This document shows, in pieces, positions 1 to 6,288 of a DNA stretch of 9,740 nucleotides (its first letter is position 1; the number at the start of each line of letters is the position of its first letter). The position numbers and the translations under genes were made by a program. Location of the stretch: the NCBI GenBank assembly GCA_016303195.1, contig JAEDMD010000066.1, forward strand, positions 1 through 9,740, in the 5' to 3' direction. Under the pieces are notes generated by a model. The model saw only the letters and a list, made by a program, of their open reading frames with translations, ran no database searches and was not told the DNA's origin. This stretch comes from Oscillospiraceae bacterium (lineage in GTDB: Bacteria; Bacillota; Clostridia; Oscillospirales; Ruminococcaceae).

Positions 1-676
1 TGACTACCGTGAGCTTTTCTCCGAAATGAAGGAGTTTTCCGAAAGTATGGGAAGTCCGCTCATTATTACAGGTGTAACTAATGAACAGCTTGCTATGCTT
101 GACGAACTCTTTCCTCAGCAGTTTGCTTACACTGCCGATCGTGACGGCTGGGATTATATCTATAACTCGCATGATCTCATCGGACTGAAAGGCAGAAAAT
201 ATCACGGGAAACGCAATCATCTCGCCGCTTTCAACAAGAGCGGTGCGGAATTCTCTGTAATGTCTGAAAAAGATTTCGATGACTGTATTACTTTCGGTGC
301 TGTTACATATAATAACAAAGTCGAGGTCAGCGATCACTCAATGGTCGCTGAACAGTACGCTATCAATACTTATTTCAATTATTTCCATGAACTCGGTCTT
401 AAAGGCGGTGTTATACGCTGTGACGGACAAGTCACGGCTTTTACCATTGGCGAAGGACTGAATTCGGACACATTCTGCATCCACATCGAAAAGGCAGATA
501 CACATTATAATAACGGTATATACGCAGGCATCAACAACTGCTTCGCAAAAGCAGCGGCTGCGGACTATAAATACATCAACCGTGAGGAGGATATGGGCAT
601 TGATGGTCTGAGACAGGCTAAACTCTCCTATCATCCCGCTTTTCTCCTTGAAAAACACGAAGTAATTTTTAAATGA
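1..676 (+). CDS. DUF2156 (GNAT-fold, MprF C-terminal-like) protein, 5' partial
   Basis: The frame is open from base 2 to the TAA-free left edge and stops at TGA 674-676, giving 224 visible codons. An internal ATG at 26 is not preceded by a stop or a Shine-Dalgarno site, so the true start is most likely outside the window; family members are usually near 290-300 residues. Seen in the sequence: the conserved basic motif GRKYHGKRNHLAAF at about visible residues 65-78, and the C-terminal motif NREEDMGIDGLRQAKLSYHP near residues 195-214, both typical of DUF2156 (PF09924). This family shares the double GNAT fold of the aminoacyl-transferase half of MprF and is related to FemAB-type transferases. 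No membrane segment is visible, so it is probably cytoplasmic. The reaction of the soluble members is not known; an aminoacyl or acyl transfer is only an inference. It is followed after 12 bases by the DJ-1 gene, so it is likely in the same transcript. Confidence 0.85.
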   Translation, partial: DYRELFSEMKEFSESMGSPLIITGVTNEQLAMLDELFPQQFAYTADRDGWDYIYNSHDLIGLKGRKYHGKRNHLAAFNKSGAEFSVMSEKDFDDCITFGAVTYNNKVEVSDHSMVAEQYAINTYFNYFHELGLKGGVIRCDGQVTAFTIGEGLNSDTFCIHIEKADTHYNNGIYAGINNCFAKAAAADYKYINREEDMGIDGLRQAKLSYHPAFLLEKHEVIFK

Positions 677-688
677 AAGGATATCAAC

Positions 689-1231
689 ATGATCTATGTA
701 TTTCTTGCAAACGGATTTGAAGAAACAGAAGCCATCGCTCCTATCGATCTTCTCAGAAGAAGCGGTAAGCAGGTCGTTACAGTAGGCGTAGGCGACAGCA
801 TTATCACAGGTTCTCACGGAATACCTGTGGCTACCGATACCATCGCTCAGGAAGCTCCCCTTTCCGAGGATCTGGAACTTATCGTTCTCCCCGGCGGTAT
901 GCCCGGTACTCTCAACCTCGAAAAGAGCAGATATGTTCAGGAAGCTATCGACTTCTGCATGGAGAACAATATTTACATAGGTGCAATCTGCGCCGCTCCG
1001 TCAATCCTCGGCCATAAGGGGCTGCTCAAGGGCAGGACTGCCGTATGCTACGAAGGTTTCGAGACTCAGCTTGAGGGAGCAAATATCGGCAATACTTCCG
1101 TTGCCGCTGACGGCAATATCATCACCGCCCGTGGCGCAGGTGCGGCTATCGAGTTCGCTCTGAAGCTGGTGGAAGCTGTTCATTCCAAGGAAGAAAGCGA
1201 CCGTCAGAGAAAGGCGATTCTCTGTGACTGA
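689..1231 (+). CDS. DJ-1/PfpI family protein (DJ-1/YajL-like)
   Basis: This 180-residue protein has the full length of a DJ-1 domain. The start ATG at 689 has the site AAAGGA at 676-681 seven bases upstream. Seen: the N-terminal motif GFEETEAIAPIDLLRRSG with Glu14 matching DJ-1 Glu18, the sheet motif LIVLPGGMPG, the nucleophile elbow GAICAAPSILG with Cys101 matching DJ-1 Cys106, and the C-terminal ITARGAGAAIEFAL that matches the RGPGTSFEFAL block. The His126 position of human DJ-1 is replaced by a CYEGFE motif, so the Glu-Cys pair is present but not a Cys-His protease triad. Family members are linked to oxidative or carbonyl stress, and glyoxalase or deglycase activity has been claimed for some; the substrate here cannot be told. 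Its last 8 bases overlap the next gene, implying translational coupling. Confidence 0.92.
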   Translation: MIYVFLANGFEETEAIAPIDLLRRSGKQVVTVGVGDSIITGSHGIPVATDTIAQEAPLSEDLELIVLPGGMPGTLNLEKSRYVQEAIDFCMENNIYIGAICAAPSILGHKGLLKGRTAVCYEGFETQLEGANIGNTSVAADGNIITARGAGAAIEFALKLVEAVHSKEESDRQRKAILCD

Positions 1232-1793
1232 TATGGACAGTAAAAAACAACTGAGAAAAAAATTCTCCGAAATTCGTGCCAACATAACTGATAAATCTGC
1301 AAAAGACGCTGAGATAACCGAGCGTTTCCTTAATATGGATCGAGTTAAGGAGGCTGACTGCATAATGGTCTATGCCTCTTTCGGTTCGGAAGTCGATACT
1401 TACGGTATCATAGACACTTTTCTGGGTACAGATAAAAAGATAGCTTACCCAAGATGTGAAGATAATGGTACTATGGTTTTCCATGTAGTTGAATCTTTCG
1501 CCGATCTCCATGAGGGTATGTACCGTATCAGCGAACCTGATATCACTCTCCCCCTTGCGGAGGTCACCGATAAGACCGTCTGCATAATCCCCGGACTTGC
1601 TTTCACTGAAAAAGGCGGTAGACTTGGCTACGGCGGCGGATATTACGACAGATTCCTCATAGATAACCCCGATATCTATACCATCGCTCTTTCCTATGAG
1701 GAGCTTATCACTGACGAACTCCCCCTTTTGCAGCATGATCTTCTTGTAAATTCCATAGTAACCGAAGAAAGGACGGTGCTCTGCAATGAGTGA
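1224..1793 (+). CDS. 5-formyltetrahydrofolate cyclo-ligase (MTHFS family)
   Basis: The product (189 residues, usual family length) converts 5-formyltetrahydrofolate to 5,10-methenyltetrahydrofolate with ATP hydrolysis, recycling stored folate into one-carbon metabolism in the cytoplasm. Seen: the N-terminal helix KKQLRKKFSEIRANI, the FGSEVDT motif at 53-59 of the substrate site, the signature PGLAFTEKGGRLGYGGGYYD with GYGGGYYDR at 135-143, and the C-terminal HDLLVNSIVTEERTV. The start is taken as GTG 1224, because AGAGAAAGG at 1206-1214 lies nine bases upstream; the alternative ATG at 1233 has no well-placed site. It overlaps the DJ-1 gene by 8 bases and mltG by 8 bases, so it is translated as part of the operon. 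Confidence 0.93.
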   Translation: MTDMDSKKQLRKKFSEIRANITDKSAKDAEITERFLNMDRVKEADCIMVYASFGSEVDTYGIIDTFLGTDKKIAYPRCEDNGTMVFHVVESFADLHEGMYRISEPDITLPLAEVTDKTVCIIPGLAFTEKGGRLGYGGGYYDRFLIDNPDIYTIALSYEELITDELPLLQHDLLVNSIVTEERTVLCNE

Positions 1794-3183
1794 CAACAAA
1801 AACGACGAGGTCCTTGATGATCTCCTGAACGAGATCGGTGAGGATGAAAGTCATCAGCCGTTGGAGGAAGCTGCGGCTCTGCTTGAAGAAGCGGCTAACA
1901 GCAAATACCACAGCGACATTGACGATGATCCCAATCCCGATGCTCCGCAGGAGTTTGATCTTGATGCCTCTGAGGATGAGGACTATGACGATCACCCCGT
2001 CAGACGTTCCGATCCTCGCAGAAGAAAACGTAAAAGAAAGAAGAAAAAAAGATACAGAAGCAGAGTTCCGGGTATATTGATACTCGTTACACTGATACTT
2101 TCGGTTTCCATCTGTCTTTCACTGGTGATAATCGCTTTCGGTAAAGATATCATGGGCATCGGCAAAAACGATTCCACACACCTTATGGTCATCCCCGAAG
2201 GTTCATCAACCGATGAGATCGCCGCTATGCTGGAAGAAGAAGGCATTATAAGATCGCCTGAATGCTTCAAGCTGTTCTCCCGTCTGAGAAAATCCGACGA
2301 ACAGTATATCGCAGGCGAGCATTTCGTCCGCCCGAATATGGCTTATGAAGCTATCATCGACGAGCTTACTTCTATCCATGAGGAAGAACAGGAAACTGTC
2401 GAGATCACCTTCCCTGAGGGTATCAATATCTATGAAGCCGCTAATATCCTTGAAGAAAACCAGATCTGCTCCGCAAGCGAGTTCATCTTCTACTTCAACT
2501 CAGGCGGATACGGATTCAAGTTCGAGGACAAGCTGCCTACCGATACAACTCTCAAGCTCAACCGTATGGAAGGCTATGTATTCCCTGATACCTACTTCTT
2601 CTATACAAATATGGAGCCTGAACAGGTATGCCAGAAGATATATCTCAACTTCGACAGTAAGATGACAGATGACCGCTATCAGAAGATGGAGCAGCTTGGT
2701 CTTACTCTTGACCAGCTTATCACTCTTGCTTCCATCGTTCAGAAAGAGGCCGCTACTACCGACACTATGACAATGGTCGCTTCAGTTTTCTGGAACCGTC
2801 TGAGAAATCCTGAGGTATTCCCGCTTCTCCAGTCTGACCCGACTTCAAACTACGCTAATGACGTTATAAGACCTCATATGGATGTTTATGACAAGACCAT
2901 AATCGATGCTTATGACACTTATGTCGGCCCTGGTCTCCCTCCGGGTGCTATCTGCAATCCGGGTATCGAGGCTATCGACGCTGTTCTTGCTGACGTAAAG
3001 AGCAACTACTTCTACTTTATCGCTAATATCTTCACAGGTAAGACCGAATTCTCCGAGTCACTTGAAGAACATGAGGCTTATCAGGAGGAGATCGCAAGCG
3101 AGGAAGATGAATATATCGCTTCTTCAAAGGCTGCTGAGGCTGAAGCTGCTGCTGCGTCAGAGGAGGCCAATAATGCTGACTGA
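1786..3183 (+). CDS. mltG: Endolytic murein transglycosylase MltG (YceG-like)
   Basis: MltG cleaves nascent glycan strands at the outer face of the membrane and sets glycan length during wall synthesis. This 465-residue protein reads as: an acidic cytoplasmic segment (1-70), a polybasic stretch (about 73-93, RRRKRKRKKKKR), one membrane segment (about 94-118), and an extracytoplasmic YceG domain (about 130-425). Inside it are EGYVFPDTY (262-270), the catalytic block LASIVQKEA with the predicted general acid Glu321, and GLPPGAICNPG (383-393), all hallmarks of the family. The tail after about 425 is Glu/Ala-rich and of low complexity. The start ATG 1786 follows AAGAAAGGA at 1765-1773. It overlaps the upstream gene by 8 bases and the downstream one by 11. 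The N-terminal extension is longer than in E. coli MltG, where the cytoplasmic part is only a few residues. Confidence 0.95.
   Translation: MSDNKNDEVLDDLLNEIGEDESHQPLEEAAALLEEAANSKYHSDIDDDPNPDAPQEFDLDASEDEDYDDHPVRRSDPRRRKRKRKKKKRYRSRVPGILILVTLILSVSICLSLVIIAFGKDIMGIGKNDSTHLMVIPEGSSTDEIAAMLEEEGIIRSPECFKLFSRLRKSDEQYIAGEHFVRPNMAYEAIIDELTSIHEEEQETVEITFPEGINIYEAANILEENQICSASEFIFYFNSGGYGFKFEDKLPTDTTLKLNRMEGYVFPDTYFFYTNMEPEQVCQKIYLNFDSKMTDDRYQKMEQLGLTLDQLITLASIVQKEAATTDTMTMVASVFWNRLRNPEVFPLLQSDPTSNYANDVIRPHMDVYDKTIIDAYDTYVGPGLPPGAICNPGIEAIDAVLADVKSNYFYFIANIFTGKTEFSESLEEHEAYQEEIASEEDEYIASSKAAEAEAAAASEEANNAD
3161..3166 (+). promoter_or_regulatory. Ribosome binding site deciding the U32 gene start
   Basis: AGGAGG lies six bases before ATG 3173, inside the last codons of mltG. 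It sets the U32 start and rejects the 37-codon in-frame extension back to ATG 3062, which lies wholly inside mltG and encodes an Arg/Leu-rich stretch with no family likeness. Confidence 0.85.
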
Positions 3184-4393
3184 TCTTGAAGTGCTTGCAC
3201 CCGCAGGCGATGAAGAACGCTTCAATGCGGCTATAAATTACGGAGCTGATGCGGTCTATTTAGGCCGCAAGCAGTTCGGTATGAGAGCATCACCGCTTAA
3301 TTTCGATTTTGAACAGCTTTGCAGTGCCGTGAAAAAGGCTCATGCAAAGGGGGTCAAGGTCTATCTGACCTGCAATACCCTGCCGAGAAACAATGAGATA
3401 CCTTTCTTTGAAAAGTTCGTCTGTGAAGCTGTTGAAGCTAAGGTCGATGCTATGATCGTTGCTGATATCGGTCTGCTCATGCTCATCAAAAAATATGCTC
3501 CTGACATGGAGATACATATTTCTACTCAGACGGGTATCGTCAATTATGTTACTGCCCGTGAGCTTTACAATATGGGCGCTAAACGTGTTGTTCTCGCAAG
3601 GGAGCTTTCCTTTGACGAGATCGCTGAGATACGTGCTAAATGTCCGTCTGATATGGATATCGAATGTTTCGTTCATGGTGCAATGTGCGTTTCATTTTCG
3701 GGACGATGTCTGCTTTCACAGTATCTCGTCAACCGTGATGCCAACCGTGGCGAATGCGCCCAGCCTTGCAGATGGGGCTATCATCTCATGGAGGAAAAGC
3801 GTCCCGGTGAATACTTCCCCATTTTCGAGGACGAGAAAGGCACTTACATCCTCAACGCAAAGGATATGTGCATGATCGAACATATCGATAAGCTGGCTGA
3901 GGTCGGTGTTACAAGCCTGAAGATCGAGGGCAGAGCAAAATCCGCTTACTATGTGGCTGTTGTCACTAACGCTTACCGAATGGCTGTGGACGAATACCGC
4001 AAAGATCCGTATAATTTCAAACTCCCCGACTGGATACGTGATGAGGTCTACAAGGTCAGTCACAGAAAGTATTCAAAGGGATTCTTCTTCGGAGTTCCCG
4101 AAGAATCGCAGTACTACGAAAACAGCGGATATATCCGCAATTACGATGTTGTGGCAGTTGTGGAAAAATGCGACAACGGCACAGTTTACTGCACTCAGCG
4201 CAATCGCTTCTTTGCAGGCGATAAGGTCGAACTTCTCGCTCCTTCATGCAAGCCTGTGGAACTGACACTTGATACTATTTACGATGAAAACGGCGAGCAG
4301 ATAGAAACTGCAAATCACGCTATGATGAAGTTTTCGTTCAAGTGTGATGTGGTATTCCCAAGCGGAACTGTTATCCGTAAAGAAACTGATTAA
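3173..4393 (+). CDS. trhP: U32 family protein, TrhP/YrrO type (tRNA uridine hydroxylation)
   Basis: The 406-residue product starts MLTDLEVLAPAGD, the classic U32 beginning. Seen: ADAVYLG (26-31), HISTQTGIVN (115-124), the U32 signature from Glu164 to Ser182 (ECFVHGAMCVSFSGRCLLS), then GECAQPCRW (193-201) and SLKIEGRAKSAYYVA. Cysteines 172, 179, 195, 199 and 233 are candidates for the four iron-sulfur ligands known in U32 proteins. Though named peptidases, U32 proteins of this type (E. coli YegQ/TrhP, Bacillus YrrN-YrrO) hydroxylate U34 of tRNA using prephenate; the sibling RlhA acts on 23S rRNA. Placement directly after mltG resembles the Bacillus yrrL-yrrM-yrrN-yrrO order, which supports the TrhP reading, although the methyltransferase yrrM is absent here. 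The family is certain; the exact subfamily and symbol are an inference from length, the KVSHRKYSKGFFFG motif and context. Confidence 0.85.
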   Translation: MLTDLEVLAPAGDEERFNAAINYGADAVYLGRKQFGMRASPLNFDFEQLCSAVKKAHAKGVKVYLTCNTLPRNNEIPFFEKFVCEAVEAKVDAMIVADIGLLMLIKKYAPDMEIHISTQTGIVNYVTARELYNMGAKRVVLARELSFDEIAEIRAKCPSDMDIECFVHGAMCVSFSGRCLLSQYLVNRDANRGECAQPCRWGYHLMEEKRPGEYFPIFEDEKGTYILNAKDMCMIEHIDKLAEVGVTSLKIEGRAKSAYYVAVVTNAYRMAVDEYRKDPYNFKLPDWIRDEVYKVSHRKYSKGFFFGVPEESQYYENSGYIRNYDVVAVVEKCDNGTVYCTQRNRFFAGDKVELLAPSCKPVELTLDTIYDENGEQIETANHAMMKFSFKCDVVFPSGTVIRKETD

Positions 4394-4397
4394 TATT

Positions 4398-4428
4398 AAA
4401 AGCCATAGTTTGATACTATGGCTTTTTT
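4398..4428 (+). terminator. Intrinsic terminator of the DUF2156-to-U32 operon
   Basis: A perfect 9-base stem AGCCATAGT / ACTATGGCT (4401-4409 with 4415-4423) with a 5-base loop is followed by six T (4423-4428) and preceded by A residues that can extend the stem. It sits 5 bases after the U32 stop codon. The first ATG of the following open frame (4418) lies inside this hairpin and is therefore unlikely to be used. Confidence 0.9.
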
Positions 4429-4456
4429 AGTAAGGACAGACTATGATAGAAACCGA

Positions 4457-4491
4457 CGGTACAACTTATGTTTATTCCATAAGCCGTGCCG
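4457..4491 (+). promoter_or_regulatory. Leader hairpin before the YhfC-type gene
   Basis: CGGTAC (4457-4462) can pair with GTGCCG (4486-4491) with one G-U pair, then after a 2x2 internal loop CTTATG (4465-4470) pairs perfectly with CATAAG (4478-4483), leaving a 7-base loop. There is no T-run after it, so it is not a terminator. It lies 25 bases before the chosen start and could be an operator or an mRNA structure. It matches no riboswitch class that I recognise. Confidence 0.35.
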
Positions 4492-4501
4492 AATGAAAAT
4501 C

Positions 4502-4507
4502 AGGGAG
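4502..4507 (+). promoter_or_regulatory. Ribosome binding site deciding the YhfC-type start
   Basis: AGGGAG lies nine bases before ATG 4517. The earlier in-frame ATGs at 4418 and 4493 have no such site, and ATG 4508 is too close to it. Confidence 0.7.
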
Positions 4508-4516
4508 ATGATCGCA

Positions 4517-5209
4517 ATGGGAACTTCGATCGGATATGCAATTATAGCGGCGGTATGCTTTGCCGCTCCTGTATTTGTGTTTTTCAGAGCAAAAAAATAC
4601 GATTCCGCAATGATTTATCCTGTTATCGTTGGTGCTGTGACATATTTCATCGCCACACGAATGAGTGACCTTGCTGTATGGATGCTGTTCAGTGAAGCAC
4701 CTATGTCATATAAAGCTGTTATTGCTACTGAATTGGCGGCTTTTTCCGAGGAGACAGGACGATGGCTGGCGATGAAATATCCTGTGACAAATATAAAGAC
4801 CTCACGTGCCGCATTCTGCTTCGGTATCGGTCACGGAGGTCTGGAATGTTATATGCGTGGTGCGGCGGCGCTGAAACTTATGGCCGCAGGGAATTCCCGA
4901 AATATGGGACTTCTTCTCGGAGTGGCTGATTCGCTTAACATGATCGTCAATATCGGTGTTCACATCGCTCTATCGCTTCTCATATTCAAGAAAATTCAGG
5001 AGCAGAAATCTCTCCGATGGCTTGCTCTGGCTATACTATTACATTATCTTCTCAATGCCCTTGTAGGAGTTGTCTCCCTCGGCAAAATGCCGATCCTTAC
5101 AGGATTTGCTGGCATTTTCTTTGGGCTTGGAGTGATATTGACAGTGTATAAGATAATTGATGGTGAAAACGTTCTGACCGAAATAAAATACCACACTGAC
5201 GATATATGA
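4517..5209 (+). CDS. YhfC family predicted intramembrane metalloprotease
   Basis: From ATG 4517 the protein is 230 residues, close to the usual family length of 230-260, and is strongly hydrophobic with about six to seven membrane segments (near 4-23, 32-46, 64-76, 97-120, 128-156, 168-188, 193-212). Seen: the EETGRW motif (Glu78, Glu79, Arg82), FGIGHGGLE (His106, Glu110) and later histidines at His149 and His176 (LLHYLLNAL). These are the hallmarks of YhfC/DUF2324, a family assigned to membrane proteases on the basis of conserved Glu and His residues, as in the CAAX-protease superfamily. No substrate is known to me. It stands alone between two terminators, so it is probably its own transcription unit; no clear promoter with both boxes was found, only a possible -10 TATGAT at 4442-4447. 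Confidence 0.85.
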   Translation: MGTSIGYAIIAAVCFAAPVFVFFRAKKYDSAMIYPVIVGAVTYFIATRMSDLAVWMLFSEAPMSYKAVIATELAAFSEETGRWLAMKYPVTNIKTSRAAFCFGIGHGGLECYMRGAAALKLMAAGNSRNMGLLLGVADSLNMIVNIGVHIALSLLIFKKIQEQKSLRWLALAILLHYLLNALVGVVSLGKMPILTGFAGIFFGLGVILTVYKIIDGENVLTEIKYHTDDI

Positions 5210-5211
5210 CG

Positions 5212-5247
5212 AAAAGACCGCAGAGGCACATCTCTGCGGTCTTTTTT
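5212..5247. terminator. Bidirectional intrinsic terminator between convergent genes
   Basis: A 14-base stem (5212-5225 with 5232-5245; core AGACCGCAGAG / CTCTGCGGTCT) with loop GCACAT is flanked by A residues on the left and by six T (5242-5247) on the right. It begins 2 bases after the YhfC-type stop and lies 5 bases from the aquaporin stop, so it can end transcription from both sides; the U-tract is stronger for the + strand. Confidence 0.92.
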
Positions 5248-5252
5248 CATAA

Positions 5253-6041
5253 TTACTTCTTCTTTGACTTATTCTGCTTTGAAGCAGGCTTTGAAGCGTT
5301 TGGCTTTGAAACAGCAGGAGCTTTCGCTACTATCGGTTTCTCAGCTTCGATGGATTCTTCCATCCACTTGTAAACAAATGCTGCAATAGCTGCACCGATG
5401 AACGGGCCAACGATGAATACCCAAAGATCAGAAACAGCTGAGCCGCCTGCGAGAATTGCAGGGCCGATACTTCTTGCAGGGTTTACGGATGTACCTGTAA
5501 GGCCGATTCCGAAAATATGCACCAGTGTCAGTGTAAGACCGATGATGAGTCCGCCGAATGAACCGTGCTTTGCCTTCTTGGATGTTACACCGAGAATAGT
5601 CATAACGAAAATGCAAGTGAGAAGGATCTCAACGAGGAGACCTGCGCCTGCGCTTCCGTTTACACCTGCGAGGCCGTTTGAACCGAGTCCGCCTGTCTTA
5701 TCTTCGATATTTCCCAGATCAAAGATGAGCTTGAGCATTCCTGCGCCTGCAAATGCGCCGAGACACTGTGAGATAACATAGCCGACAAAATCTGCCGCTG
5801 TCATTCCGCCGCTGATGAGAACACCAAGAGAAACAGCAGGGTTGATGTGGCAGCCTGAGATGTTGCCGATGCAGTATGCCATGCCGACGATAACAAGGCC
5901 GAAAGCAAGGGCTGTGAGGATATATCCTCCGCCGTTCACTGCATCACAGCCAACCAGCATTGCTGTTCCGCAGCCGAGGAGAACCAGTACAAATGTACCA
6001 ATAAACTCAGCCACGTACTTTTTTATTGTAAGTGCTGACAA
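5253..6041 (-). CDS. Aquaporin (MIP family, AqpZ-like water channel)
   Basis: The product is a six-helix MIP channel of 262 residues. Counted from the TTG start it has both NPA motifs, HINPAV at 65-70 and SVNPARS at 185-191. The AqpZ-type filter is complete: Phe47 in LAFGL, His175 in LTLVHIF, Thr184 in TGTSVNPAR and Arg190. This favours a water channel over a glycerol facilitator, which has Gly at the His position. The residue before the first HINPA is Cys64, where E. coli AqpZ has Gly. After the last helix comes a 35-residue cytoplasmic tail rich in Lys, Pro, Ala and Ser with repeated SKP/ASK units, ending KSKKK; AqpZ has almost none. The start is set at TTG 6041-6039, because AAGGAGG at 6056-6050 is 8 bases upstream; GTG 6050 overlaps that site and would be too close. 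It is a single-gene unit with its own promoter. Confidence 0.93.
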   Translation of the reverse strand: MSALTIKKYVAEFIGTFVLVLLGCGTAMLVGCDAVNGGGYILTALAFGLVIVGMAYCIGNISGCHINPAVSLGVLISGGMTAADFVGYVISQCLGAFAGAGMLKLIFDLGNIEDKTGGLGSNGLAGVNGSAGAGLLVEILLTCIFVMTILGVTSKKAKHGSFGGLIIGLTLTLVHIFGIGLTGTSVNPARSIGPAILAGGSAVSDLWVFIVGPFIGAAIAAFVYKWMEESIEAEKPIVAKAPAVSKPNASKPASKQNKSKKK

Positions 6042-6049
6042 TTTTTTCA

Positions 6050-6056
6050 CCTCCTT
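6050..6056 (-). promoter_or_regulatory. Ribosome binding site deciding the aquaporin TTG start
   Basis: On the minus strand AAGGAGG is followed by TGAAAAAA and then TTG. The eight-base spacing fits TTG 6041, while the in-frame GTG 6050-6048 shares its first base with the site itself. Confidence 0.85.
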
Positions 6057-6086
6057 TTATTCAATTAGGATCAACAGATCATTTTA

Positions 6087-6115
6087 ATTATAACAGATTT
6101 TACTCATTTAGTCAA
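6087..6115 (-). promoter_or_regulatory. Consensus sigma-A promoter of the aquaporin gene
   Basis: On the minus strand a -35 box TTGACT (6115-6110) is followed after exactly 17 bases by a perfect -10 box TATAAT (6092-6087). The predicted transcript would start near 6080, about 40 bases before the TTG codon. The surroundings are very A/T-rich. No operator-like repeat overlaps the boxes. Confidence 0.88.
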
Positions 6116-6151
6116 TGAATATATGAATTTTTATACTTTTTTACAAATAGG

Positions 6152-6178
6152 AAAGGGATGGCTGAAAACCATCCCTTT
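6152..6178 (-). terminator. Probable terminator of the GGDEF-receptor-lipoprotein unit
   Basis: AAAGGGATGG (6152-6161) pairs perfectly with CCATCCCTTT (6169-6178) around a 7-base loop. On the minus strand the stem is followed by a weak T-rich run (TTTCCTATTT). It begins 8 bases after the TAA at 6187-6189, which is the end of the detached in-frame tail of the lipoprotein gene, so it appears placed for the longer version of that gene. Confidence 0.65.
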
Positions 6179-6186
6179 AGCTATTC

Positions 6187-6288
6187 TTATTCTACACCGC
6201 ATCTTCTGCGGACTTCGGCTGTAAGTTCATCGAAATAGATCTGCGGTTCAACTTGGTTGTATGCTTTGTTGTATTCATCCCACGTTTT
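6187..6288 (-). pseudogene. Detached C-terminal tail of the solute-binding lipoprotein
   Basis: Directly after the TAA at 6291-6289 the same frame stays open for 33 codons and ends at TAA 6189-6187. It reads as a normal protein end, with TWDEYNKAY followed by PQIYFDELTAEVRRRCGVE. The aromatic-rich helix and the YFDEL...RRCG ending are what I would expect for the last helix of this type of solute-binding protein (from memory of the family). It has no start codon or ribosome site of its own, so it would be expressed only by stop readthrough. It is best seen as the last part of the upstream gene, separated by a single nonsense change or a sequence error. Confidence 0.75.

Noticed and set aside
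338..817. 159-codon open frame on the minus strand
   Set aside because: It lies opposite the DUF2156 and DJ-1 genes, crosses their boundary, and its Cys/Phe/Val-rich translation has no recognisable motif; the + strand genes have clear family motifs.
1146..1799. 217-codon open frame on the minus strand
   Set aside because: It is antiparallel to the cyclo-ligase gene, has no ribosome site that I can see, and the opposite strand carries the intact GYGGGYYDR signature.
3062..3172. N-terminal extension of the U32 protein from ATG 3062
   Set aside because: It lies entirely within mltG, encodes an Arg/Leu-rich sequence unlike any U32 start, and AGGAGG at 3161-3166 marks ATG 3173 as the start.
4418..4516. 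N-terminal extension of the YhfC-type protein from ATG 4418
   Set aside because: The ATG is inside the stem of the preceding terminator with no ribosome site, while AGGGAG at 4502-4507 fits ATG 4517, which directly precedes the first membrane segment.
5398..5781. 127-codon open frame on the plus strand opposite the aquaporin gene
   Set aside because: The Pro/Arg/Thr-rich translation is typical of the reverse complement of a Gly/Ala-rich membrane protein, and the minus strand carries both NPA motifs.
6042..6050. GTG 6050 as the aquaporin start
   Set aside because: Its first base is part of the AAGGAGG ribosome site; the TTG at 6041-6039 has the proper eight-base spacing.
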